Shown here: positions 7,511-16,669 of the stretch, in pieces
How positions within the stretch are numbered: the first letter of the stretch is position 1
Layout of the letters: each line of letters begins with the position of its first letter
DNA from: an uncultured Coriobacteriaceae bacterium
GTDB lineage: Bacteria > Actinomycetota > Coriobacteriia > Coriobacteriales > Atopobiaceae
Direction: 5' to 3'
Length of the DNA: 64,000 nucleotides
Assembly (NCBI GenBank): GCA_902795065.1
Contig: CADBJR010000010.1
Location: 1 to 64,000 of the forward strand
Notes under the pieces: model-generated
The model's database searches: none
The model's input: only the letters and a program-made list of their open reading frames with translations
What the model was told of the DNA's origin: nothing
Position numbers and translations under genes: made by a program

Positions 7511-8386
7511 CTAGAACGGCTTGATCGTGAAGCTGAAGGTCCTGGTCTCGCCGGGTGCGGCAACCTGCATGTTGCGCTTGTGCTCGAAGACGTCGTCCTC
7601 GTCGAGGCAGGTCGCGATGCCCACCCAGGGCTCGAGCGCCAGAAGCGGCGCGTCGGAGGGCGACCAGATGCCGAGGTACTTGAAATCGGCGAAGGTGACC
7701 GTCACGCCATGCGCGCCGTCCTTGGTGAGCGTGACCGTGCTGCCGGGCACGTCCTCCAGGACGATCGCCTCGTGGTCGAACGGGGCGCGATCGAGCTGCC
7801 AGGCGTCCTCGCCGTCGACGATCGGGGTGAAGCTGCCGTAGTCGATGAGGCCGTTCACCTTGTCCATCCACGGCGTGGCATAGGTCCACGTGTCCTCGAA
7901 CCGCACCTGGTAGTCCTCGAAGGCGCCCTGCGTGCGCGGGATGGGCACGTTGAAGGCGGGATGGCCGCCCACGACGAAGGGCATGGGGTCGTCGCCCGTG
8001 TTGCAGACCTCGAAGGACTGCGTGAGCCCGTCATCGGAGAGCGCATAGGTCATGCGCAGACGGAAGGGATAGGGATAGCGCTCGAGCATCCCCTCATCGG
8101 CGTTGAGCTCGAAGGTGACGGTGCTCTGCCCCTTCGAGAGCACCGCATGCTCGTAGTTGCGCGCGATGCCGTGGCGCTTGAGGCTCACGGGACCCGCCGC
8201 GCTCGTGGCGGCATCCCCGCGCAGCATCCCCACGATCGGGAACAGGATGGGCGCGTGGCCCGTCCACCAACGGGAATCACCCTGCCACAGATACTCGTAA
8301 CCTTCGAACTTGAGGCTCACGAGCTGTGCGCCCTTGCTGTCGATGACCGCCTCGTACGGCCCGCGCTTGATGGTGTGGAGTGCCAT
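7511..8386 (-). CDS. aldose 1-epimerase family protein (galactose mutarotase-like)
   Basis: 291-aa beta-sandwich protein of the mutarotase-like superfamily, which interconverts sugar anomers. The conserved KRHGIARN region near residue 75 and VGGHPAFNVPI near residue 160 carry the two family histidines. A catalytic Glu is plausible in LALEPWVGIAT near residue 255. The ATG at 8386 has a gggagggg site; an upstream in-frame ATG is inside the preceding hairpin. It heads the mutarotase-MIF pair after a terminator-like hairpin. The family also includes glucose-6-phosphate 1-epimerase types, so the exact sugar is open. Confidence 0.85.
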   Translation of the reverse strand: MALHTIKRGPYEAVIDSKGAQLVSLKFEGYEYLWQGDSRWWTGHAPILFPIVGMLRGDAATSAAGPVSLKRHGIARNYEHAVLSKGQSTVTFELNADEGMLERYPYPFRLRMTYALSDDGLTQSFEVCNTGDDPMPFVVGGHPAFNVPIPRTQGAFEDYQVRFEDTWTYATPWMDKVNGLIDYGSFTPIVDGEDAWQLDRAPFDHEAIVLEDVPGSTVTLTKDGAHGVTVTFADFKYLGIWSPSDAPLLALEPWVGIATCLDEDDVFEHKRNMQVAAPGETRTFSFTIKPF

Positions 8387-8410
8387 GGATCCCCTCCCCG
8401 TGATAAGGGA

Positions 8411-8444
8411 AGTGGGACAAAAGGCCGCGGCCCCTTGCCCCACT
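8411..8444 (-). terminator. hairpin after ackA
   Basis: A 16-base arm on each side pairs completely in minus-strand RNA if G-U pairs are counted, whereas plus-strand RNA would have mismatches. This shows that it acts on the ackA transcript. It begins 18 bases past the ackA stop. There is only a weak U tract (TCCCTTATC), so it may be a terminator or a processing hairpin. Confidence 0.6.
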
Positions 8445-8461
8445 GCCGATGCGGAATTGAA

Positions 8462-9634
8462 CTAGCCGAGCAGCTCTGCGACGTCGAGGGCGATCATATA
8501 CTCCTCGTTGGTGGGAACGATGAGGACGCGGATCTTGCTCTCGGGCGTGCTGATGGTGCGGACGTCGTCGGAGCGGATGGCGTTGAGCCCGGGGTCGATC
8601 TCGACACCCATCCAGGCGAGCTTCTTGGCGACCTCGGCGCGCATGCGCGGGGAGTTCTCGCCGATGCCCGCGGAGAAGGCGATGGTGTCCATGCCCTCGT
8701 TAGCCTGCGCCATCTCCATGATGAGCTGGGCGGTGCGGTAGGCGAACATCTCGATGGCTATGGCAGCCTTCTCGTCGCCCGCGTCGGCCGCGGCCTCGAT
8801 GTCACGAGAGTCGGACGAGATCGCCGAGACGGCGAGCAGGCCGGACTGCTTGTTCATCATGGTGTCGACCTCGTCGACGGTGTAGCCGCCCACGCGCTGC
8901 AGGTAGCACACGGTGGCCGGGTCGATGGTGCCGCAGCGGGTGCCCATGATGAGGCCGTCGAGCGGCGTGAGGCCCATGGTGGTGTCCATGTTCTTTCCGT
9001 CGGTGATGGCGCAGAGGGAGGCGCCGGAACCGAGGTGGCAGCTCACGAGCTTGTGCAGGTCGTCGCCGAGGAACTCCTTGGATGCACGCCAGATGAAGCG
9101 GTGGCTGGTGCCGTGGGCACCGTACTTGCGGATGTGGAGCTTGTCGACCACGTCGCGCGGCAGGGCGTAGCGGTGCGCGCGCTCGGGGATGGCGTAGTGG
9201 AAGGAGGTGTCGGCCACGACGACGTTGCCCTTGTCGGGGAAGAGCTCGCGGCAGACCTCGATGGCGTCGGCCTCTGCGTAGTTGTGGAGCGGGGCGAGCG
9301 GGGCGACCTCGCGGACCCAGCCCAGGCTCTCGTCGGTGACGATCTTGGACTCGGGGAAGTACCAGCCGCCCTGAACGACGCGGTGGCCGATGCCGATGAA
9401 GTCCTTGCCGGTCGCGTTGATGATGTCGATGACGTACTGCATGGCCGTCTTGTGGTCGGGCAGCGGCGCCTCGATCTTCTGCTTGCCGTCCGTCGCGATC
9501 GACTCGTAGCCCACGAACGAGCCGTCGATGCCGATGCGCTCGCAGTTGCCCTTGGCGTACACCTCGCGGGTGTCGACGTCGAGGAGCTGGAATTTGAGCG
9601 AGGAGGAACCTGCGTTGATAACGAGGACGTTCAT
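8462..9634 (-). CDS. ackA: acetate kinase
   Basis: 390-aa ASKHA-fold kinase converting acetyl phosphate and ADP to acetate and ATP, the substrate-level ATP step of fermentation. Signature INAGSSSLKFQLLD is at residues 6-19. HRFIWRASKEFLGD and HLGSGASLCAI near residue 205 form the catalytic core, and SAGIGENSPRMR near residue 320 is also conserved. The ATG at 9634 follows aaagga. Its usual partner, pta, is not in the window. It is followed by a hairpin and the mutarotase/MIF/kinase locus. Confidence 0.97.
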   Translation of the reverse strand: MNVLVINAGSSSLKFQLLDVDTREVYAKGNCERIGIDGSFVGYESIATDGKQKIEAPLPDHKTAMQYVIDIINATGKDFIGIGHRVVQGGWYFPESKIVTDESLGWVREVAPLAPLHNYAEADAIEVCRELFPDKGNVVVADTSFHYAIPERAHRYALPRDVVDKLHIRKYGAHGTSHRFIWRASKEFLGDDLHKLVSCHLGSGASLCAITDGKNMDTTMGLTPLDGLIMGTRCGTIDPATVCYLQRVGGYTVDEVDTMMNKQSGLLAVSAISSDSRDIEAAADAGDEKAAIAIEMFAYRTAQLIMEMAQANEGMDTIAFSAGIGENSPRMRAEVAKKLAWMGVEIDPGLNAIRSDDVRTISTPESKIRVLIVPTNEEYMIALDVAELLG

Positions 9635-9710
9635 GGGAATTCCTTTTCTCGAGAAACCTGCCAACTAGATAATGATACCGCCAAACAGCCGCCGGAACAG
9701 GGGCGGGAGG

Positions 9711-10055
9711 CTACTTCGCGATAAGGCCGTCGCCGAGCGGGGCTCCGCCGAGGACATGCATGTGGAGGTGCATGACCGTCTGGCCTCCGTCGGCACCGGT
9801 GTTCATGATGCAGCGGAAGCCGCTCTCGGCGATGCCGCGCTTCTCCGCGACGGCCTTGACGGCCGCCGCCATCGAGGAGAGCACCTCGGCGGGCACGCCG
9901 TCGATGATGTTGTCGTAGTGCGCCTTGGGCACCACGAGCACATGGACCGGCGCCTGAGGATGGAGGTCGTCGAACGCCACGACGTTCTCGTCCTCGTAGT
10001 AGAACTCGGTGCCGAACGCACCGCTCGCGATCGTGCAGAAGATGCAGTCTGACAT
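9711..10055 (-). CDS. HIT family protein (HinT-like)
   Basis: 114-aa histidine-triad nucleotide-binding protein, usually a purine nucleoside phosphoramidase. The N-terminal CIFCTIASG (CxxC) is at residues 4-12 and the catalytic triad HLHMHVLGG is near residue 97. A gaggga site supports the start. It lies downstream of xseA-xseB on the same strand with a 12-base gap, so it may be co-transcribed with them. Confidence 0.92.
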   Translation of the reverse strand: MSDCIFCTIASGAFGTEFYYEDENVVAFDDLHPQAPVHVLVVPKAHYDNIIDGVPAEVLSSMAAAVKAVAEKRGIAESGFRCIMNTGADGGQTVMHLHMHVLGGAPLGDGLIAK

Positions 10056-10067
10056 GGTCTTCCCTCT

Positions 10068-10295
10068 CTATCCGACGGTGACGGGATTGTCCTCGAGCAG
10101 CGCCTTCACGCGCTCCTCGGCTTCGGCGATGCGCGCTTTGAGGCTCTTCAGGAGCTCGACGCCGCGCGTGTAGGTCTTGATCGACTCCTCGAGCTCGAGC
10201 GAGCCGGACTCGAGCGCGCGCACGATCTGCTCGAGCTCGATGGACGCCTCCTTGTAGCTCAGCTCCTCGATGGGACGGTATTCCTTATCGTTCAT
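10068..10295 (-). CDS. xseB: exodeoxyribonuclease VII small subunit
   Basis: 75-aa small subunit of exonuclease VII, which with XseA degrades single-stranded DNA to oligonucleotides. It is almost entirely a helical hairpin, with the conserved LSYKEASIELEQIVRALESG at the N-terminus and a Lys/Glu-rich second helix. The ATG at 10295 lies inside the end of xseA (11-base overlap), which implies translational coupling. Longer upstream extensions are antisense-like xseA shadow sequence. Confidence 0.93.
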   Translation of the reverse strand: MNDKEYRPIEELSYKEASIELEQIVRALESGSLELEESIKTYTRGVELLKSLKARIAEAEERVKALLEDNPVTVG

Positions 10296-11577
10296 CGTCA
10301 AGTCTCCCCTCCTGGGTCGCGGTGACCGTGGCTTCGATGGCGCCGTCTGCGAGCTGCACCGTGAGCGCGTCGCCCGCATGGGCCTGGGTATAGGACGTGA
10401 TGACATGGCCGCCTGCGTGCACGATGGCGTAGCCGCGTCCGAGGACGGCGAGCGGCGAGAGCGCGTGCAGGTTGGCCTCGAGGCGCGCAAGGCGAGCCGA
10501 GAAGGGCGCCGTCATCTGGGCGCCCGCATGATCGAGGCGGATCGCGAGCTTGTCGGTTCCGAAGGAGAGGCGCTCGACGAGGCGCAGCGGCGCGTCGGCG
10601 AGGCGCTGCTCGGTCTGGGCGAGCTCTGCGGCACGCTCCTCGAGCAGGGCATAGGGACTCGTGAGGCAGGGCCTCGAAGCGAGCGCCTCAAGCGCCGCCG
10701 CACGTGCGGATAGTTGGGCGCCCATCGCAGATGCGAGGCGCATCCTGCGGTCGTCGAGCTTGCCGCGGATCTCCTTGATGCTCGGCGCGACCTGCTCTGC
10801 GGCAGCGGTCGGCGTTGAGGCGCGCTTGTCGGCGACCTTGTCGGCGATGGTGGTGTCGGGCTCGTGGCCGATACCGGTGACGATGGGGACGGTGCAGGCC
10901 GCTATGGCGCGCGCCACGCCCTCGTCGTTGAAGCACATGAGCTCCTCGAAGGAGCCGCCGCCGCGCACGAGCAGGATGGCGTCGGGGCGCATCGCCTCGG
11001 CCGTCCTGAGCGCGTCGATGATCGTGGGTGGGGCCTCCTTGCCCTGCACGCTGCACTCGACCCGGTCTACGACCACGAGCGGGTTGCGGCGCGCGAGCGT
11101 CACCTCGACATCGTGGAGGACCTTGCCCGAGAACGACGTGCACACGACGATGCGCTCGCAGAACTCCGGCACATGCAGCTTGCGCGCATCGTCCATGAGG
11201 CCCTCGGCGGCGAGGCGCCGTTCGAGCTGGGCGACCTGCTGGCGCAGCATGCCCTCGCCCGCGAGCTCGGCGTAGCGGATGACGAACGACAGCTTGCCGG
11301 ACGCCTTGTAGACGTCGAAATCGCCGTACATGACGAGCTGCTGGCCATCCTCGAGCGTAAACCCGAGCGACTGGTAGACGCCCTTCCAGATGATCGCGGA
11401 GAGCGCAGACTCGGCATCCTTCACCTCGAAGTAGCAGTGTCCGCCGCGGGCGGTGCCGCGGAACCCGCTCACCTCGCCGATGACGCAGAGCGTCCCAAGG
11501 CCCTTGAGGGTGTTCTTGGCAAGCGCGGAGGCCTGCGAGACGGATATCGGTGCCGTCTCCCGGCGGATGTCGGCCAT
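10285..11577 (-). CDS. xseA: exodeoxyribonuclease VII large subunit
   Basis: 430-aa large subunit of exonuclease VII. The N-terminal OB-fold contains LCVIGEVSGFRG and GHCYFEVKD. The catalytic domain has the conserved ILLVRGGGSFEELMCFN near residue 195, TGIGHEPDTTIADKVADKR and STPTAAAE. A long helical C-terminal region follows, ending with the LGRGYAIVH segment. The ATG at 11577 overlaps the peptidase stop (TAATG), so peptidase, xseA and xseB are translationally linked. Confidence 0.95.
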   Translation of the reverse strand: MADIRRETAPISVSQASALAKNTLKGLGTLCVIGEVSGFRGTARGGHCYFEVKDAESALSAIIWKGVYQSLGFTLEDGQQLVMYGDFDVYKASGKLSFVIRYAELAGEGMLRQQVAQLERRLAAEGLMDDARKLHVPEFCERIVVCTSFSGKVLHDVEVTLARRNPLVVVDRVECSVQGKEAPPTIIDALRTAEAMRPDAILLVRGGGSFEELMCFNDEGVARAIAACTVPIVTGIGHEPDTTIADKVADKRASTPTAAAEQVAPSIKEIRGKLDDRRMRLASAMGAQLSARAAALEALASRPCLTSPYALLEERAAELAQTEQRLADAPLRLVERLSFGTDKLAIRLDHAGAQMTAPFSARLARLEANLHALSPLAVLGRGYAIVHAGGHVITSYTQAHAGDALTVQLADGAIEATVTATQEGRLDDER

Positions 11578-12260
11578 TAGCGCCTGCGCGTCCTGCTCAT
11601 GAGGTACAGGAGCTGGATGACCGAGGTGAGCGCGGCCGCGACGTAGGTGAGCGCGGCGGCGGTGAGGACCTCGTTGGCACCCTGCTTGTCGATCTCCTGG
11701 CCCGACTCGGCGAGGTAGGCGATGGCGCGGCGGGAGGCGTCGAACTCCACGGGGAGCGTGACCAGCTGGAAGAGCACGGACGCGCCGAAGGCGATGACCG
11801 CGATCCGGATGAGACCCGTCATCCCCAGGATGATGCCTCCGAAGAAGAGCAGGGACCACGCGCTCTGGGCGATGTTCACCACGGGCACGAGCGCCGTGCG
11901 GATCGCGACGGGCGAGTAGCCCACGGCATGCTGGATGGCGTGGCCCGCCTCATGGCAGGCGACGGCGACGGACGCCACCGAGCCGCCGAAGCAGTTGTCC
12001 TTCGAGAGGTGCAGCGTGTTGTCGCGCGGATCGTAGTGGTCGGTGAGCGTGCCGTCGATCTGGGCGAAGCCCACGTTGGTGACGCCCGCGTTCAGGAGCA
12101 TGTTCTTGGCGACTTCTGCGCCGGTCCCGTTGAAGGAGGCGTCGACGGTCGACCACTTGGCGTATACCTTCTGGATGTAACCCTGGGTGAGCGCACCCAG
12201 CAACGTCGCGATGAGTGCGATGAGCATGTAGCCCATATCGAGGCCGCCGTAGTAGTACAT
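11577..12260 (-). CDS. membrane zinc metallopeptidase (YugP type)
   Basis: 227-aa membrane protein with an N-terminal transmembrane helix (residues 9-28) and several more in the C-terminal half. The zinc-protease signature HEAGHAIQH is near residue 102. A distal region containing ASRRAIAYL matches the neutral zinc metallopeptidase family of B. subtilis YugP, whose substrate is unknown. A ggaagggg site precedes the ATG. The stop overlaps the xseA start. Confidence 0.88.
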   Translation of the reverse strand: MYYYGGLDMGYMLIALIATLLGALTQGYIQKVYAKWSTVDASFNGTGAEVAKNMLLNAGVTNVGFAQIDGTLTDHYDPRDNTLHLSKDNCFGGSVASVAVACHEAGHAIQHAVGYSPVAIRTALVPVVNIAQSAWSLLFFGGIILGMTGLIRIAVIAFGASVLFQLVTLPVEFDASRRAIAYLAESGQEIDKQGANEVLTAAALTYVAAALTSVIQLLYLMSRTRRR

Positions 12261-12321
12261 CGCTCCCCTTCCATCAGGCTGTGCAACGCACAGCGCGGGG
12301 GCGTCGCCGCTCCCCTATCCC

Positions 12322-13452
12322 TTAGAGCAACTCTATTGTATTACCCTTCACGGTAAGGCCTATCTCGCCCGTGAGAAGTTTCTCGAGGTATTTACCCGCG
12401 ACCTCGTAGCGCCAGGTTGTGAAGAGGCGCGAGGTCTCCTTGGACTGGATGAACTCGAGCAGATCGTCGCGGGTGGCGATGACCTGCGTCGCGATGCCCT
12501 CGCGTGCGGAGATGACGCGCAGGAGCGCGTACATGAGGTCGATGATGCTCTCCTGGTCCTGCGTCGGACGCTCGTGGTGCTCGAGCTTGGGGAGCTGGTC
12601 GGGATCGAGCGCGAGCGCCTTCGCGACGGCGGAGGTGATGGCGGCGGCATCGCGCGACGAGAGCTGGTCGGTCTGACGGATGCGTCTGAGCGACGCCTCG
12701 TCGCAGGGCGTGCGCTTGCAGATCTCGAGGAGCACCTCATCCGACAGCACCCACTTGCGCGGGATGTCGCGGCGGGCGGCGAAGGCCTCGCGCCAAGCGC
12801 AGACCTCGCGGGCGACGCCGAGCTGCCGGCGGGTGAGCGAGGTGGCGCGCTTGAGCCTGAAGAAGGCGGAGCGCGGGTCGCGCTGGACGGACAGGGAATC
12901 GCCGAGGTGCTCCATCTCGGGAAGGACCCAGCCGAGGCGGTCCTTGGCGATGAGCTCGGAGATCATGGCATCGTAGATGGCGGGCAGGTAGCGCACGTCG
13001 TCCTCGGCGTAGGAGAGCTGATCGGGGTCGAGCGGGCGGCGCGACCAGTCGGTGAGGGACTCCGCCTTGGGCAGATGCACGTGCGAGAACGCCTCGACGA
13101 GCGCCCCGTAGCTCACCTGCTGGCGCATCCCCAGAAACGATGCGGCCACTTGCGTGTCGAAGAGCGGTCCGACGGTGCAGCCCAGCGCGTGGGCGATGAC
13201 CTCGAGATCCTGCGAGCAGGCGTGGAACACCTTGGTGATGGAGGGGTCCTCGAGCAGGGCGCGGACGGGCGAGAGGTCGTCGATGGAGAGCGGGTCGATC
13301 GCGGCGGCCTCGTCATGGGTGCCGAGCTGGATGAGGCAGAGCTTGGGGAAGTAGGTCTTCTCGCGCAGGAACTCGGTATCGACGGCGAGGACATGGGAGG
13401 AGGCGGCACGCTCGCAGAATGCGCGGAGCGTCTGACCATCTTGGATATACAA
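12322..13452 (-). CDS. rnd: ribonuclease D
   Basis: About 376-aa 3'-5' exoribonuclease involved in tRNA 3'-end trimming. DEDDy catalytic residues are visible: AVDTEF near residue 25 (Asp, Glu), HACSQDLEVI near 80 (Asp) and SYAEDDVRYLP near 150 (Tyr, Asp). A first HRDC domain follows near 210-290, with SLTRRQLGVAREVCAWRE. I prefer the TTG start at 13452 because ggagag lies correctly upstream and family members begin close to this point. An ATG at 13494 in the same frame has no good ribosome site. It is divergent from the lipid kinase. Confidence 0.88.
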   Translation of the reverse strand: MYIQDGQTLRAFCERAASSHVLAVDTEFLREKTYFPKLCLIQLGTHDEAAAIDPLSIDDLSPVRALLEDPSITKVFHACSQDLEVIAHALGCTVGPLFDTQVAASFLGMRQQVSYGALVEAFSHVHLPKAESLTDWSRRPLDPDQLSYAEDDVRYLPAIYDAMISELIAKDRLGWVLPEMEHLGDSLSVQRDPRSAFFRLKRATSLTRRQLGVAREVCAWREAFAARRDIPRKWVLSDEVLLEICKRTPCDEASLRRIRQTDQLSSRDAAAITSAVAKALALDPDQLPKLEHHERPTQDQESIIDLMYALLRVISAREGIATQVIATRDDLLEFIQSKETSRLFTTWRYEVAGKYLEKLLTGEIGLTVKGNTIELL

Positions 13453-13533
13453 CCTGAACTCTCCAATGACCGGACTCGTGTTTAGCGATACCATCTTAAA
13501 GGTAAACACTGCCGTTTCATGCGAGGAAGCCGT

Positions 13534-14466
13534 ATGCGCAGCCTTATCATCCATAATCCAAATTCCGGTTTCGGCTCCGACGCCATCTTCGAGTTCGAGC
13601 GGATGCTCATCGGCCCGGGCGACGAATGCTGCATGCGGCTCCTGCGCTCGGACGAGCCCGCCGACGAGGCGCTCGCCGATGCCGAGGACTTCGACGTCTG
13701 CGTGCTCTCGGGCGGCGACGGCACGGTATCGGGCATGCTCCACTCGCTCGCCTACCGCGATGTGACCGCCTGCGTCTTCCCCTCGGGCACCGCGAACCTG
13801 CTCTACAGCAACATCGGCAACGCATTCGAGCCCGCAGCGCTCGCCCGTGCCTGCAAGGCGGGCAAGACCGCCCTGCTCGACCTCGGCGAGATCAGCTGGT
13901 GCGACGACCATGGCGTCGAGCGGACCCGCGGCTTCTCGCTCATCAGCGGCATCGGCTATGACGCGCAGCTCATGCGCGCCGCCATCCCCAACAAGAAGGC
14001 CATGGGCCAGGCAGCCTACTTCGCTGCCGTCCTCGCTGACCCCAACGCGACCCTCGCGACGTTCGAGATCACGATCGACGGGGAGCGTTTCACCTACGAG
14101 GGCATCTCGTGCCTCGTCGCAGACACCGCCATGCTGCAGGGCGACATCGAGCTCATCCCCGACTGCCGGCTCGACGACGGCCTCCTCGACTCGATCGCTC
14201 TCGAGACCAAGAGCCTGGGCGACCTCGCGCGGCCCTTCCTCGCGGGCCTGTTCGACAGGACCGGCAAGACGCTCGGCCGACCCACGATCACGCAGCGGCG
14301 CGGCAGCGAGATCAAGGTCGTCTCCTCGGAGCCGCTCCCGCTCGAGATCGATGGCGACGCGGTCGACGGCTTGGTCTCGGGATACACCGCGCGCGTGCTC
14401 AAGTCCGCGATCCGCGTGGTCGTCGATCCCACGAGCCCCTACTACCCCAAGGATGCGACGGCGTAG
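13534..14466 (+). CDS. diacylglycerol kinase family lipid kinase
   Basis: 310-aa DagK/YegS-type kinase, phosphorylating diacylglycerol or a related lipid at the membrane. IIHNPNSGFG is at the N-terminus. The nucleotide-binding LSGGDGTVSGM is near residue 57 and FPSGTANLL near 85. The C-terminal domain has LEIDGDAV. The ATG at 13534 follows gaggaag; an ATG 15 bases earlier has no site. It is followed at 37 bases by the acyl-ACP thioesterase, consistent with a lipid-metabolism pair. Confidence 0.9.
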   Translation: MRSLIIHNPNSGFGSDAIFEFERMLIGPGDECCMRLLRSDEPADEALADAEDFDVCVLSGGDGTVSGMLHSLAYRDVTACVFPSGTANLLYSNIGNAFEPAALARACKAGKTALLDLGEISWCDDHGVERTRGFSLISGIGYDAQLMRAAIPNKKAMGQAAYFAAVLADPNATLATFEITIDGERFTYEGISCLVADTAMLQGDIELIPDCRLDDGLLDSIALETKSLGDLARPFLAGLFDRTGKTLGRPTITQRRGSEIKVVSSEPLPLEIDGDAVDGLVSGYTARVLKSAIRVVVDPTSPYYPKDATA

Positions 14467-14503
14467 ACGCGCCGCAATCCGAACCTCGATGTGAAGAGGC
14501 CCC

Positions 14504-15229
14504 ATGTTCTCCTTCGAAAGCACCGTCCGCTTCTCCGAATGCGATGAGACGAGCACGCTCGCGATCGTCCCGCTCATCAACTACCTGCAGGATTGCTCCG
14601 CATTCCACACCGAGAGCCTCGGCGTGGGCATCGCCTTCCAGCGTGAGCGCGGTTTCGCGTGGGCGATCACGTCCTGGCGCATCGAGATCTCTGCGCTCCC
14701 CCGCCTCTGCGACCGCATCCGCATCGAGACCTTCTGCTACGAGATGAAGCGCACCCACGCCATGCGCAACTATGCGATGCGCACGGCCGATGGGGAGCTC
14801 CTCGTGGCAGCAGACGCCAAGTACGTTGTGTTCGACCGCGAGACCGGAAAGCTCATCCGCATCCCCGACTCCGAGCTCATCTACCTCGAGGACCGTCCGC
14901 GCCTGGAGATGGGTCCCCTCGAGAAGAAGATCCTCCTTCCCGGTGCCTACACCGACTGCGACCCGATCTCGATCGGGCCGCAGCACCTCGACTACAACGA
15001 CCACGTCAACAACGCGCAGTACGTGCTCATGGCCCTCGATGCGGCTTCGGCGCTCGCGGAGATAGGCACCCCGCGCGCACTCGACGTCCAGTACCGCAAG
15101 ATGGCCTTCCTCGGTGATACCGTGATCCCGCGCGTGGATCTCGGGGACGGGGTTGTCTGCATCGACCTCGGGGCACCCGATGGCACGAGCTACGCCATCG
15201 TACGGCTCGTGGGAGCTTCCGCCGCCTAG
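14504..15229 (+). CDS. acyl-ACP thioesterase
   Basis: 241-aa double-hotdog thioesterase of the FatA/FatB type found in Gram-positive bacteria, releasing fatty acids from acyl-carrier protein. The N-terminal hotdog has RFSECDETSTLAIVPLINYLQD and the conserved WAITSWRIEI. The second hotdog has the catalytic-region DYNDHVNNAQYV near residue 165. A gaagagg site precedes the ATG. It sits between the lipid kinase and thyA. Confidence 0.9.
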   Translation: MFSFESTVRFSECDETSTLAIVPLINYLQDCSAFHTESLGVGIAFQRERGFAWAITSWRIEISALPRLCDRIRIETFCYEMKRTHAMRNYAMRTADGELLVAADAKYVVFDRETGKLIRIPDSELIYLEDRPRLEMGPLEKKILLPGAYTDCDPISIGPQHLDYNDHVNNAQYVLMALDAASALAEIGTPRALDVQYRKMAFLGDTVIPRVDLGDGVVCIDLGAPDGTSYAIVRLVGASAA

Positions 15230-15299
15230 GCCACGCGCGGAAGCCGTGTTCGGTATACTTGCGTAAGGAACCGAACGATCCCAAGGGGAGGTTCAGGCG

Positions 15300-16148
15300 A
15301 TGAGCAGAGCCGACGACATCTTCATCAGCATGTGCACCGACATCATCGAGCACGGCACCACCACGGAGGGCCAGAAGGTCCGCCCGGTCTGGGAGGACGG
15401 CACCTCCGCCTACACCATCAAGCGCTTCGGCGTCTGCAACCGCTACGACCTGCGCGAGGAGTTCCCCGCGCTCACGCTGCGCAAGACGGGCCTCAAGAGC
15501 TGCATGGACGAGATCCTGTGGATCTACCAGCGCAAATCCAACAACATCCACGACCTCAAGCCCCACATCTGGGACGAGTGGGCCGATGAGGACGGGTCGA
15601 TCGGCAAGGCCTACGGCTACCAGGTCGGACAGGTCTCCCATTATGCCGACGGCGACTACGACCAGATGGACCGCGTGCTCAAGGACCTGCGCGAGAACCC
15701 CTACTCGCGCCGCATCATGACCAACCTCTACACCTTCGCCGATCTTTCCGAGATGCACCTCTACCCCTGCGCCTTCAACGTGATCTACAACGTGACGCAG
15801 GATCCGGGCGTCGACAGGCCCACGCTCAACATGCTGCTCGTGCAGCGCAGCCAGGACGTGCTCGCGGCCAACAACTGGAACGTCTGCCAGTATGCGCTGC
15901 TGCTTATGATGGTGGCGCAGGTCTCGGGCATGGTCGCCGGCGAGTTCGTGCACATGATCGCCGACGCGCACATCTACGACCGCCATGTCGACATCGTCAA
16001 GGAGCTCATCTCCCGTCCGACCTTCCCTGCGCCGAAGGTGCGCCTGAACCCCGATGTGACCGACTTCTACGCGTTCACGACCGACGACCTGATCGTCGAG
16101 GACTACCAGTCCGGCCCGCAGGTCAAGAACATCCCGATCGCGGTGTAG
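15300..16148 (+). CDS. thyA: thymidylate synthase
   Basis: 282-aa folate-dependent thymidylate synthase, methylating dUMP with methylene-THF. The nucleophilic Cys lies in HLYPCAFNVIYN near residue 160. The downstream LVQRSQDVLAANNWNVCQYALL and GEFVHMIADAHIYDRH segments match ThyA, though the common PPCH and RSCDxxLGLPFN forms are altered. A gggagg site precedes the ATG, and tatact at 15254 is a plausible -10. DHFR begins two bases after the stop, the classic pairing that recycles the dihydrofolate produced. Confidence 0.92.
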   Translation: MSRADDIFISMCTDIIEHGTTTEGQKVRPVWEDGTSAYTIKRFGVCNRYDLREEFPALTLRKTGLKSCMDEILWIYQRKSNNIHDLKPHIWDEWADEDGSIGKAYGYQVGQVSHYADGDYDQMDRVLKDLRENPYSRRIMTNLYTFADLSEMHLYPCAFNVIYNVTQDPGVDRPTLNMLLVQRSQDVLAANNWNVCQYALLLMMVAQVSGMVAGEFVHMIADAHIYDRHVDIVKELISRPTFPAPKVRLNPDVTDFYAFTTDDLIVEDYQSGPQVKNIPIAV

Positions 16149-16150
16149 CC

Positions 16151-16636
16151 GTGGATGCGATCGTCTCGGTGACGGCGGATTGGGGCATCGGGCGCGATGG
16201 CAGCCTTCTCGTCCGCAACAAGGCCGATATGAGACGCTTCAAGGAGCTCACGATGGGCGGCTCGGTCATCATGGGCCGCAAGACATTCGAGAGTCTCCCC
16301 GGCGGCCCGCTCGTCGGCAGGAACAACATCGTCCTCACGCGGAGCCGCGACTTCGCACCCGAGGGCGTCGAGGTCGCACGGTCCATCGACGAGGCGCTCG
16401 AGATGGCGGACGCGTACGGCGAGCGCACCTGGCTCATCGGCGGCGCGTCGCTCTACGAGCAGTTCATCGATCTTTGCGACGAGGTCTACGTGACCTGCCA
16501 CGACGTGGTGCTCGAAGCCGATGCGTTCTTCCCCAACCTCGACGATGATGAGCGCTGGATATGCGCGGACGTCTCGGAGACCGAGTTCACCGCGAGCGGC
16601 ATCCCCTACTGCTTCGCCCTCTACCGCCACATCTGA
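16151..16636 (+). CDS. folA: dihydrofolate reductase
   Basis: 161-aa NADPH-dependent reductase of dihydrofolate to tetrahydrofolate. Family motifs: WGIGRDGSLLV (substrate side) near residue 11, VIMGRKTFESLPG near 40, NNIVLTRS and WLIGGASLYEQFI near 95. It begins with GTG two bases after the thyA stop, so translation is probably coupled. Folate cofactors link it functionally to the one-carbon operon at 35675-41826. Confidence 0.95.
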   Translation: MDAIVSVTADWGIGRDGSLLVRNKADMRRFKELTMGGSVIMGRKTFESLPGGPLVGRNNIVLTRSRDFAPEGVEVARSIDEALEMADAYGERTWLIGGASLYEQFIDLCDEVYVTCHDVVLEADAFFPNLDDDERWICADVSETEFTASGIPYCFALYRHI

Positions 16637-16669
16637 CGGCAGCATCTATCGGATTGTCTTCGGGTCGGG

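Noticed and set aside
13495-14580. N-terminal extension of RNase D running opposite the lipid kinase gene
   Set aside because: The extension is the complement of a convincing plus-strand gene and has no domain; a TTG with ggagag upstream gives a family-like start.
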